A stretch of DNA of 64,000 bases from Oscillospiraceae bacterium. Lineage in GTDB: Bacteria; Bacillota; Clostridia; Oscillospirales; CAG-272. The translations under genes were made by a program, and so were the position numbers. Every line of letters starts with the position of its first letter. The stretch's first letter is position 1. Below the pieces are notes generated by a model. The model was not told the DNA's origin. It saw nothing but the letters and a program-made list of their open reading frames with translations, and did not search any database. This document shows positions 35,102 to 43,227 of this stretch, in pieces. The stretch lies in contig SVRL01000005.1 of NCBI GenBank assembly GCA_015064845.1, forward strand, positions 1 to 64,000, read 5' to 3'.

Positions 35102-35593
35102 TTATTTTAACTTAACGCCTAAAGCCTTGTATTTCCGTTCCCATTTCAGACGTTCGTTTCTTCGCTTGATCAATTCGATTTCGATCAGGCGATTGGGATG
35201 CAGATGCGGGAAAGTCATCAAAAAGTCATAATTCTCCCAATGGTCCGATATTTTCATTATTTTCTTTTTACCTTGACACAGATAGATATTACACCTTTTG
35301 AGATCGATATGCCTAATGGCTGACCACATAACTTCACATAAAGGGTATTCTATATCTTTGTGCATTGGTCTTCTTACGATTACCGTTTTTTTCTCAAAGG
35401 ATATCGTACATTTTGACATATAGAAAATTTCATATAAACAACAGATCAGCGAAATGGGCGTAACGAGATACATCAGTAAAAATTTAGGGTCCAAGAATAC
35501 TGCTCCCGCTATCGGCAACAGCTGTAAAGCAACGGAAGCGAAAATTTTCAGCCTCATATCGCAGGGAACCCAGGTAATTACAGACTTATTCAT
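35102..35593 (-). CDS. Orphan two-helix membrane protein with PH-like cytoplasmic part
   Basis: A 163-residue protein with two hydrophobic segments at about residues 12-55 and a soluble C-terminal domain of beta strands (CTISFEKKTVIVRRP) ending in a basic helix. The order of two helices then a beta-sandwich resembles small bacterial PH-domain membrane proteins, but the match is loose. First gene of a minus-strand run with the serine hydrolase and YgjV-like genes. Function unknown. Confidence 0.65.
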   Translation of the reverse strand: MNKSVITWVPCDMRLKIFASVALQLLPIAGAVFLDPKFLLMYLVTPISLICCLYEIFYMSKCTISFEKKTVIVRRPMHKDIEYPLCEVMWSAIRHIDLKRCNIYLCQGKKKIMKISDHWENYDFLMTFPHLHPNRLIEIELIKRRNERLKWERKYKALGVKLK

Positions 35594-35764
35594 CGTAATT
35601 CACCTCTGATTTGAAAATTTTTAAATAAGCGAGAAAGATGAATTCTTGTTTATAAGCCTCCCTCGGGAGCAAGCCTTTTGGTTTGTTTGCTTTTCAAACA
35701 AAAACTTATCTCTGATTTCTATTAAAAGTAAATACCTTTACCATAAATTTATGATCCTTTGGAC

Positions 35765-35793
35765 TTGTGTTTTATTGTCATTCGGTGTATAAT
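35765..35793 (+). promoter_or_regulatory. Promoter of the AraC regulator gene
   Basis: TTGTGT, 17 bases, TATAAT, 33 bases ahead of the ATG at 35827. Confidence 0.65.
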
Positions 35794-35826
35794 AATATCG
35801 AATATGAACCAAAAAGGAGCAGCAGC

Positions 35827-36627
35827 ATGCCTCAAACGATAGATACCCCCATTCCCGATTTTTATATTGAAAAAGCCGTTGGCAAAGCGACGATGCCCCA
35901 TATGCACGACCACCGTGCTTATGAGCTTTATTATCTCTGTCGCGGCGAACGGGAATATTTTATCGGAGATCAATTTTATAAAATCGGAGAGGGAGATACC
36001 GTACTGATTCCCCCTGATCTTCTACACCGTACAGCAGGCAAAGGCGCCACGCGCTTTTTGCTCTATTTTTCAGAAGATTTTCTACGACGATTCTTTACCG
36101 ATGAAATGTTATCTGCCCTTCCCCTTGAATCTCCTCTTGTCTTTCGTCCGAGCGAAACACTTCGGTCAGATATCGAAGAGGAATTGGGAGCCATGTTGAC
36201 AGAATACGCCGATGGTGCGGAACACTTTTCGGCAAGCCGTCTTTGCCGATTGCTGCTTATCATCGCAAACACGCCAAATGGTTATACCTCCACACCGTTT
36301 CCCGATCAAAGAATCGGACAAATCGTGCGTTATATCAACGAGCATTATAGCGAAATCAGCGATATCGAGCAGATTGCCGACCGCTTTTTCATCTCAAAAT
36401 ATCATCTCTGCCGTACGTTTAACAAGAATTTGGGACTTCCTCTCATTTCTTATCTCAACACCATCAAAATCCGCGCGGCAGCAGAGCTTATGCAAAATGA
36501 AAAATTGAATCTGACCGAAATTGCCACCCGATCGGGCTTTAATTCATCCTCTTATTTCTGTAAGGTATTCAAAGCCGAAAAAGGTGTCGCCCCAACCATA
36601 TACCGCAAAAATCTGCAAAGCAAATAA
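35827..36627 (+). CDS. AraC family transcriptional regulator
   Basis: A 266-residue regulator. An N-terminal cupin sensor (PHMHDHRAYELYYLCRGERE, metal- or sugar-binding type) covers residues 1-130. The C-terminal double helix-turn-helix runs from about 165 to 262, with IADRFFISKYHLCRTF and EIATRSGFNSSSYFCKVFK. The ORF track starts 20 codons early; the ATG at 35827 has AAAAGGAG. It ends four bases from the convergent GH4 gene. By position it is the best candidate to control the GH4/uxa divergon in response to a uronate, though this is inference. Confidence 0.9.
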   Translation: MPQTIDTPIPDFYIEKAVGKATMPHMHDHRAYELYYLCRGEREYFIGDQFYKIGEGDTVLIPPDLLHRTAGKGATRFLLYFSEDFLRRFFTDEMLSALPLESPLVFRPSETLRSDIEEELGAMLTEYADGAEHFSASRLCRLLLIIANTPNGYTSTPFPDQRIGQIVRYINEHYSEISDIEQIADRFFISKYHLCRTFNKNLGLPLISYLNTIKIRAAAELMQNEKLNLTEIATRSGFNSSSYFCKVFKAEKGVAPTIYRKNLQSK

Positions 36628-36631
36628 CGAC

Positions 36632-38002
36632 TTACTTCTGATACATTCCAAGATATTTCTTCGTATTTTGATACATCGTTTCAAAAAGATCTTTCTTTTC
36701 TTCCTCTTTCAAAGATTTCAGCATATTGAGTTCGGCAAACTTTTCATACGCATAACCGAGATCAAGACTGAACGCGGCATCCAGAGTTGCTTCGTTTTCT
36801 CTTGCGGCACGGGAAATCAAAGGATAAATACTGTCAGGAACAGCTCCTGCCAATACGGGAGAAAGTGATCCGGCGCGGAATGCTGCATTGGTTTCTACAA
36901 TCGTACCATAGGGTAAGTTCGAAATCTGTCCGCGGTTTGGCATATTGATATTGGTAACGAGCGTATCCAGACCGAGAAGCGCACGCATCTGCAAAGTTCC
37001 CTCTTCGCCCGATCTTTGCAATTTCCACGTTTCCTCGCCCGAAAGCAAGCGTTCGCTTCGCGCAAGGCGTTCTTTCAGATTATTCTTTCTCCAGGAAACG
37101 GGCGTCAGACCAAAAGACCACTTTTTGCAATCCGCAAGATAATCCTCAAAATCCATAAATTCAGCAAGATGTCTGTCTCCCGCGGCGGCAATATAACCGA
37201 AACGGCGGAAGAGGTCCATACGTACCCTTGCATCGCTCTGGAAGAAGTCGTTCATCCAATGACCGAGACCTTTTTTGTTATAACCGCTTTCATAATATCG
37301 ATTCACGAAGCGTTCGTAAACCTCAAAAAGATCCTTGTTGCGGTAATATGCCGAGCTGAACCAAGTAAAATGATTCACACCAACCACATTAACGGCAATA
37401 TCCCTGCGTGATGCATCATCAATGCCTTCCATTTCCTCCAATGCGTTGATGAGAAGACTCTGTGTGCCGAAAACCTCGTGGCAACAGCCGTACGCGCGGA
37501 TTTCGGGGAATTCGCGGTAGAGAGCGCCAATGCTGACCGCCATGGGATTCGTATAGTTGATAACCCATGCTTTCGGACAATATTTGCGTACGTTTGCGGC
37601 AATCTCACGCATCATAGGGACGGTACGCAAAGCGCGGAAAAAACCGCCCGCTCCCGCCGTATCGCCCACCGACTGATAGATGCCGTATTTTTCGGTTGCG
37701 TGAACGTCCGATTCCATTTCATCAAACGTACCCGGCAAAATGGAAATGATAACAAAATCGGCACCCGTCATCGCCTCTTCTGCGGTTTTGACAGCTTTGT
37801 ATTCCCAGTTTTCTCCGGGAAACTTTTTGCCGATGATTTCATTGTTCTTTGCTGCAACAAAATCAATGTCGTAAAGATATACCGTACCGGCCATATCCTC
37901 TGTTTTGGCAAGGTCATTCATCAGCGTCCAAGCCCAGCCGCGCGAGCCGCCGCCAATATACGCAATCTTCAGCTCCCGTACGGAATTATTTTCGTAAATC
38001 AT
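36632..38002 (-). CDS. GH4 family glycosidase, probable alpha-galacturonidase
   Basis: A 456-residue NAD+- and divalent-metal-dependent glycosidase of family GH4. The N-terminal Rossmann loop is IAYIGGGSRGWAW. The subgroup-deciding tetrapeptide around the metal-binding cysteine is CHEV (GCCHEVFG), as in the LplD/TM0752 alpha-galacturonidases. The NYTNPM motif is present. It would release galacturonate from short oligogalacturonides in the cytoplasm. It diverges from uxaBAC, whose products degrade that sugar, which supports the substrate call. GGAGG precedes the ATG. Confidence 0.85.
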   Translation of the reverse strand: MIYENNSVRELKIAYIGGGSRGWAWTLMNDLAKTEDMAGTVYLYDIDFVAAKNNEIIGKKFPGENWEYKAVKTAEEAMTGADFVIISILPGTFDEMESDVHATEKYGIYQSVGDTAGAGGFFRALRTVPMMREIAANVRKYCPKAWVINYTNPMAVSIGALYREFPEIRAYGCCHEVFGTQSLLINALEEMEGIDDASRRDIAVNVVGVNHFTWFSSAYYRNKDLFEVYERFVNRYYESGYNKKGLGHWMNDFFQSDARVRMDLFRRFGYIAAAGDRHLAEFMDFEDYLADCKKWSFGLTPVSWRKNNLKERLARSERLLSGEETWKLQRSGEEGTLQMRALLGLDTLVTNINMPNRGQISNLPYGTIVETNAAFRAGSLSPVLAGAVPDSIYPLISRAARENEATLDAAFSLDLGYAYEKFAELNMLKSLKEEEKKDLFETMYQNTKKYLGMYQK

Positions 38003-38098
38003 AATAAGCCTCCTGCATTTTGTAATTTCATTATTCTGATTTTATTATACCAGCACGGAACCTTACTGCATAGTAAAATCTTGCTTTTTTGTTTCCGT

Positions 38099-38181
38099 TT
38101 TTGCAAAATATTGCCCTGATTTCAAAACACAATGCCGCTTTCCGCATATTGAAAAGAAAAAACGAGCAATATTTTGCAAAA
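38099..38181. promoter_or_regulatory. Paired palindromic operators between GH4 and uxaBAC
   Basis: TTTTGCAAAATATTGC (38099-38114) and its exact reverse complement GCAATATTTTGCAAAA (38166-38181) lie 67 bp apart. Each copy is itself a near-palindrome with GCAA/TTGC half sites. A further palindrome ACAATATTGT is at 38196-38205. A minus-strand -10 TATAAT for GH4 lies at 38049-38044. The arrangement suits a dimeric regulator looping between two sites and controlling both directions. Confidence 0.6.
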
Positions 38182-38274
38182 GCAAGAAAAGAGAGACAAT
38201 ATTGTGCTATCTTTTTCCCATCCCTTTGTTTAGAATATAACTAATTGGAAAATATCAAAGAAAGGAGCCATTCC

Positions 38275-39657
38275 ATGATAAAAATATTGCAATACGGTGA
38301 GGGGAATTTTTTACGCGCCTTTGCCGACGTTTATTTTCATACGCTGAACGAGGAAGGCGGAAATTACGGTGTATACGCAATCAAACCCACGCCGTCAAAC
38401 CGTTCGGCAATGCTGAATCTGTTTGAAACGCAGAACAACAAATATCACGTCGTTCTCCGCGGAACCGAAAACGGAAAAACCGTGGAAAACGTTTACCGCG
38501 TGGATTCCATCGAAAAAATGATCAATCCTTTTGAAGATCACGAATCTTACCTTGCGTTGGCAAGAGATCCCGAATTGAAAATCATCGTTTCCAATACTAC
38601 GGAAGCAGGCATTTGTTATAATCCAAATGATAAAATTGAGAACTTTGCCAATATAACCTACCCTGCAAAGCTGACACGATTTCTGTATGAGAGATATCTT
38701 TCGGGATTAGACGGCGTTTATCTTCTCCCTGCCGAGTTGATCGACAATAACGCCGACGAGCTGAAAAAGTGTGTAAACCAATATATTGAACTCTGGTGTC
38801 TCCCCGCCGGATTCAAGCGTTGGAACAATGAAAAGAATTTTTATTGCAATACGCTCGTTGACCGCATTGTATCAGGTTATCCCCGTGATGAAGAAACAAA
38901 AAAACATCTGGAAGATTTGATTGGAGAAGCAGACGGATTGATGTCGGTCGGAGAACCGTTCGGACTTTGGGCAATCGAAAAAAAGGGCAATATCGCAGAA
39001 TATATCAAAGAAGGCATACATAATGTCGAGGTTGTCCTGACGGATCATATTGAATATTACAAAAAAAGAAAAGTCCGCGTCTTGAACGGAAGCCATACCA
39101 ACCTCGTTCCCGCGGGTCTTATGCTCGGCGCGGAAACGGTATACGATTGTATGACCGACGAAAAACTTTCATCTTTCGTGGAAATGACGTTAAAAAATGA
39201 GATTATCCCCTACGTATCAAACGATATCACTGCAACAACGTCTTTTGCAAACAGCGTTAAGGACAGATTTTTGAATCCTTTTCTGAATCACAGACTCCTC
39301 AGCATTTCACTGAACTCGATTTTCAAATGGAAAGCCAGAGTTCTTCCCTCTTTCAAGGATTACTATTCACATCACGGCAGAATTGCGCCCAATCTTACGA
39401 CGGGATTCTCCTATCTGATGGCATTGTATGCAAGCCTTGAAAAAACGGAAAACGGATATGAAGCAAAGCTTCCCTGCCACACCTTGGAGATCAAGGACGA
39501 AACCGTTTATCTGGAACATTTTGCTCAAAAAAAATCTCTGCATGCATTTATGTCTGACGAAAGCGTGTGGGGCGAAAATCTCACGCTGTACGATGGCTTT
39601 TACAATACGGTCGCTCAAAATATTGAAAAAATTAAAAACGGAGTTTGTCTGTTATGA
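38275..39657 (+). CDS. uxaB: Tagaturonate reductase (altronate oxidoreductase)
   Basis: A 460-residue NAD-dependent polyol dehydrogenase of the mannitol dehydrogenase family. It reduces tagaturonate to altronate in galacturonate breakdown. The IVSNTTEAGI motif is typical of UxaB, and KVRVLNGSHT carries the catalytic lysine region. Fructuronate reductase (UxuB) is the alternative, but the next gene is UxaA and no UxuA is present, which decides it. The track starts at a TTG; ATG 38275 has AAAGGAG. The stop overlaps the uxaA start. Confidence 0.85.
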   Translation: MIKILQYGEGNFLRAFADVYFHTLNEEGGNYGVYAIKPTPSNRSAMLNLFETQNNKYHVVLRGTENGKTVENVYRVDSIEKMINPFEDHESYLALARDPELKIIVSNTTEAGICYNPNDKIENFANITYPAKLTRFLYERYLSGLDGVYLLPAELIDNNADELKKCVNQYIELWCLPAGFKRWNNEKNFYCNTLVDRIVSGYPRDEETKKHLEDLIGEADGLMSVGEPFGLWAIEKKGNIAEYIKEGIHNVEVVLTDHIEYYKKRKVRVLNGSHTNLVPAGLMLGAETVYDCMTDEKLSSFVEMTLKNEIIPYVSNDITATTSFANSVKDRFLNPFLNHRLLSISLNSIFKWKARVLPSFKDYYSHHGRIAPNLTTGFSYLMALYASLEKTENGYEAKLPCHTLEIKDETVYLEHFAQKKSLHAFMSDESVWGENLTLYDGFYNTVAQNIEKIKNGVCLL

Positions 39658-41045
39658 TCATTCATCAAAAAGATAACGTGGGCGTATGCCTTGACGGAAA
39701 CGAAACCGTCCCTGCCGGACATAAATACGCATTGCGCGCCATCGGTATGGGCGAATATATCATCAAATACGGCGAAATTATCGGCAAAGCCACGCAAAAT
39801 ATCGAAAAGGGAGACTGGGTACACACGCATAATCTGAAAACCCATCTGGACGAAAGCACGGAATATACCTATTCTTACTGCGCAAAAATTCCCGCCAAAG
39901 AAAAGCACACGTTTCTCGGTTATAAGCGTGCGCACGGCAGAGCGGGTATCCGCAATGAAATTTATATCATTCCAACGGTCGGCTGTGTCAACAACGTCTG
40001 TATGCGATTGGCAAAAGACGCACAAAAATACATAAGAGGCACATTGGACGGAATCTTTGCTCTTACGCATCAATTCGGCTGTTCCCAACTCGGCACTGAC
40101 AACGAAAACATCAAAAAATTGCTTTGCGCCGTCGCGCTCAATCCCAATGCAAGCTACGTGCTCTTCGTCGGTCTCGGCTGTGAAAACAACGGTTTGGACG
40201 GAATCATGGAATATCTCGCTCCGTACGCCAGAGACAATATCGCATATTTTAACTGTCAGGACGTAGAAAATGAGCATGCATACGGTATGGAAATTCTCAG
40301 TTCTTTTGCCGAAAAAGCAAGCCAACTTCGCCGAGAAAAAGTGGATTTCTCCGAGCTTTGCATTGGACTCAAATGCGGCGGAAGCGACGGCTATTCGGGT
40401 CTGACGGCAAATCCCCTCGTGGGAAGAATTACCGACCGTTTGGTCGGCGCGGAAGGAAGCGCAATTCTGACCGAAGTTCCAGAAATGTTCGGCGCAGAAC
40501 AAATTCTGATGAACAAATGCAAAAACAAGGAAGTCTTTGAAAAATATCGGCAAATGATCGTTGATTTCAAAAATCATTATATTCAACAAGGCTTTCCCGT
40601 ATATGAAAATCCAAGTCCCGGAAATAAAAAAGGCGGAATCACTACGTTGGAAGAAAAATCACTGGGCTGCATTGAAAAAGCAGGCACGAGTGAAATTGTT
40701 GACGTATTGGATTACGGAGAGCTTGTCAAGGAAAAAGGTGTTTCGGTTCTGAATGCGCCCGGAAATGATTTGATTGCGGCAACAGCGCTGGCAGCAAGCG
40801 GCGCGCAGCTCGTGCTTTTTACCACGGGCAGAGGAACACCCTTTTCCACATTCGTACCAACCATGAAAATTGCCACAAACAACAAAATTTCTGCACATAA
40901 GACAAATTGGATTGATTTCAACGCTTATGACATGGACGAAAACGGATTATTGGCGTTGATTCTGAAAACCATCAACGGAGAATACGTCTGCAAAAGCGAA
41001 GACGTAAGAGAAATTGCATTTTATAAAACAGGAGTAACGTTATGA
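39654..41045 (+). CDS. uxaA: Altronate dehydratase
   Basis: A 463-residue Fe-dependent dehydratase converting altronate to 2-keto-3-deoxygluconate. The N-terminal SAF-type domain (residues 1-90) is followed by the catalytic UxaA domain with IPTVGCVNNV, THQFGCSQLG, LGCENNG and GLKCGGSDGYSG, the expected cysteine-containing motifs. It is a full-length fusion of the two domains, not split. The ATG at 39654 has GGAG ten bases ahead and overlaps the uxaB stop; the track's 39645 TTG is not used. Confidence 0.93.
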   Translation: MIIHQKDNVGVCLDGNETVPAGHKYALRAIGMGEYIIKYGEIIGKATQNIEKGDWVHTHNLKTHLDESTEYTYSYCAKIPAKEKHTFLGYKRAHGRAGIRNEIYIIPTVGCVNNVCMRLAKDAQKYIRGTLDGIFALTHQFGCSQLGTDNENIKKLLCAVALNPNASYVLFVGLGCENNGLDGIMEYLAPYARDNIAYFNCQDVENEHAYGMEILSSFAEKASQLRREKVDFSELCIGLKCGGSDGYSGLTANPLVGRITDRLVGAEGSAILTEVPEMFGAEQILMNKCKNKEVFEKYRQMIVDFKNHYIQQGFPVYENPSPGNKKGGITTLEEKSLGCIEKAGTSEIVDVLDYGELVKEKGVSVLNAPGNDLIAATALAASGAQLVLFTTGRGTPFSTFVPTMKIATNNKISAHKTNWIDFNAYDMDENGLLALILKTINGEYVCKSEDVREIAFYKTGVTL

Positions 41046-42418
41046 GTTATATCAAGAACAATTTTTTACTGACAAACAAAACAGCAGAAAGACTGTATTT
41101 TTCCTATGCAAAAGATATGCCCATCTTTGACTATCACTGTCATCTGCCCGAAAAGCAAATTCTTGAAAACAAGCCGTTTAACGATATATTTGAAGTCTGG
41201 CTCGCGGGCGACCATTACAAATGGCGCCTCATGAGAAATTACGGCATCAATGAAGAATTCATCACGGGAAGCGCTTCGAACAAAGAAAAATTCATGACCT
41301 ATTGCCGCGTGCTCGGAAGCGCATTCGGAAATCCTCTTTACCATTGGTCGCAGGTTGAACTGAAGGAATTTTTCGGATGTGAAAAGGAAATCAATGCGGA
41401 AAATGCAGAAGCAATCTGGGATGAATGCAACGCATATATCCGCGAAAACAATATCACACCGCAAAAGCTGATCGAGCAGTCAAACGTCACACACCTCTGC
41501 ACGACAAACGAGGTCTTTGACGACCTTTCCACCTTCGGTAAAATCGCTGAAAAGAATTATAAATTCAAAGTCATTCCCGCATTCCGCGCCGATAAGATCA
41601 TGAATATTGAAGCTGAAAAATATCTTGAATTTCTCGGCAAACTCGGCACAGTAGAAAATCTTGACGTGCTGGAAGCCAAGCTGGAAGAACGCCTGCAGGC
41701 ATTCATTTCCGTTGGCGCGAAAGCGGCTGACATTGCGCTCCAAAGCGTATATCCCATTACAGAAAAAACCCAAGCGGAAACAATTTTCAAAAAACGGATC
41801 AACGGAGAAAATGTAACCGAAAAAGAAAGTGAGCTCTTCAAGGGTTATCTGACTTACTTTCTTTTCAAGCTGTATGCAAAATATAATATCGCAACCGAGC
41901 TTCACATCGGCGCCATGCGAAACAATAACAGCATCATGCTGAAAAAACTCGGTCTTGATACCGGATTTGACAGCATTGCCGAAGATAATTCCATCAAATA
42001 TATGTCCCGTCTCTTTGACAGACTGAACAGTGAAAACGCTCTGCCAAAAACCATCGTTTTTAATCTCAATCCGAAAATGAATACGGAAATCATGACGCTG
42101 ATCGGTTGCTTTCAAAGCGATAAAGCGCGCGGAAAGATACAATACGGTCCCGCTTGGTGGTTTCTTGACAATAAAGCGGGAATGGAAAAGCATCTGGAGG
42201 ACCTTACGGCAACCGGACATATCGCAACTTTCGTCGGTATGCTGACGGACAGCCGTTCCCTTCTCTCTTATCCGAGACACCATTATTTCAGACGGATCCT
42301 TTGCAATTACCTCGGCGGGATGATGGAACGCGGTGAGATGACATCGAACGAAGAACTTGTCGGCAACGTCATCCGCAATATTTGCTATTATAATTCCATC
42401 CGTTATTTTGATCTCTAA
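41042..42418 (+). CDS. uxaC: Uronate (glucuronate/galacturonate) isomerase
   Basis: A 458-residue metal-dependent TIM-barrel isomerase that turns galacturonate to tagaturonate and glucuronate to fructuronate, the first step of the pathway. The N-terminal metal motif FDYHCHLPEKQI and the later ELHIGAMRNNN and SYPRHHYFRRIL stretches are family landmarks. The length is normal. Translationally coupled to uxaA (ATGA). Last gene of the uxaB-uxaA-uxaC operon, followed by a terminator. Confidence 0.95.
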   Translation: MSYIKNNFLLTNKTAERLYFSYAKDMPIFDYHCHLPEKQILENKPFNDIFEVWLAGDHYKWRLMRNYGINEEFITGSASNKEKFMTYCRVLGSAFGNPLYHWSQVELKEFFGCEKEINAENAEAIWDECNAYIRENNITPQKLIEQSNVTHLCTTNEVFDDLSTFGKIAEKNYKFKVIPAFRADKIMNIEAEKYLEFLGKLGTVENLDVLEAKLEERLQAFISVGAKAADIALQSVYPITEKTQAETIFKKRINGENVTEKESELFKGYLTYFLFKLYAKYNIATELHIGAMRNNNSIMLKKLGLDTGFDSIAEDNSIKYMSRLFDRLNSENALPKTIVFNLNPKMNTEIMTLIGCFQSDKARGKIQYGPAWWFLDNKAGMEKHLEDLTATGHIATFVGMLTDSRSLLSYPRHHYFRRILCNYLGGMMERGEMTSNEELVGNVIRNICYYNSIRYFDL

Positions 42419-42508
42419 ATAACGGTTTGCTGGCAATCTGTTTGCTCGCATAGCTAAGTATTCAAACAGTCCCAAACGGCAAGATCGATGGGAACAATTC
42501 CCTATCAT

Positions 42509-42541
42509 AAAAGCCACGATTCCGACGAATCGTGGCTTTTA
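42509..42541. terminator. Bidirectional terminator
   Basis: AAAAGCCACGATTC, CGAC loop, GAATCGTGGCTTTT. A perfect stem with T-runs on both strands, serving uxaC and the convergent 42589 gene. Confidence 0.92.
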
Positions 42542-42588
42542 TGTGTTACAGAAGTTATTTTCGGCTTTAAATACTCAACGGAATCCTG

Positions 42589-43227
42589 TTATTGTGAATA
42601 CAATTTTGGTTTGTAAAAGAAGTGAATTCTCACTTTACTGTTTTTTTCATCCACATCTATTTTTGCACCATACTCTTTATAGTTATCGTAAAAGTCTTTA
42701 TGATCAAGATATTCCGACAAAGGCATACTGAGCATTCCGCCGTTACTCATCAAATCCACCTTTTCCTTTTGATATTCCTCGGAATACGGATCAATGCCGG
42801 GCAGTCCGAAATACTGCAGTATCAGAGCCCTTTCTCTTTCGGAAAAATCGCCAAACGTCCATTCATCGATGCGTTCTTTAATTGCAGATGCACCGACAGT
42901 GATATACGAATGATAATCTGTCAGCAGTTTGTGTAACACCTCTTCGATTTGTTCCTCCGTATATTCATACGTTTCGGGATAGGCAATCTGGTAAGCATAA
43001 TCAAACTGATGCATGACTGCGTGCGTAATGATTCCGTCAAACTTGCCAAAATCCGAAAATTGTGCGCCAAGCACAAACCCCCGTCCATTTTTTCCGGATG
43101 GAATATTCAGAATAATTTTCGTTTTTGAATCGCCTGAAACGATGGCGTAACTATCGTTTTTCGTATGTTCAAAACCTTTTTCAAGCAAAATCCTTTTGAT
43201 CGGCTTTTGTAAAATCGATTTTTTCAT
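42589..43227 (-). CDS. Orphan soluble protein coupled to alpha-galactosidase
   Basis: A 212-residue cytoplasmic protein that I do not recognise. It starts with a basic helix (KPIKRILLEKGFEHTKND), then beta strands, and has a strongly acidic C-terminal half. The general shape recalls DUF4304-type proteins but no motif confirms this. Its ATG overlaps the alpha-galactosidase stop by four bases, so it is translated from the same mRNA. Why a glycosidase should be coupled to it is not clear. Confidence 0.62.
   Translation of the reverse strand: MKKSILQKPIKRILLEKGFEHTKNDSYAIVSGDSKTKIILNIPSGKNGRGFVLGAQFSDFGKFDGIITHAVMHQFDYAYQIAYPETYEYTEEQIEEVLHKLLTDYHSYITVGASAIKERIDEWTFGDFSERERALILQYFGLPGIDPYSEEYQKEKVDLMSNGGMLSMPLSEYLDHKDFYDNYKEYGAKIDVDEKNSKVRIHFFYKPKLYSQ

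Noticed and set aside
35655-35690. CTCCCTCGGGAG palindrome upstream of the AraC gene
   Set aside because: Short palindrome without T-run on either side; could be a repeat fragment, but nothing supports a call.
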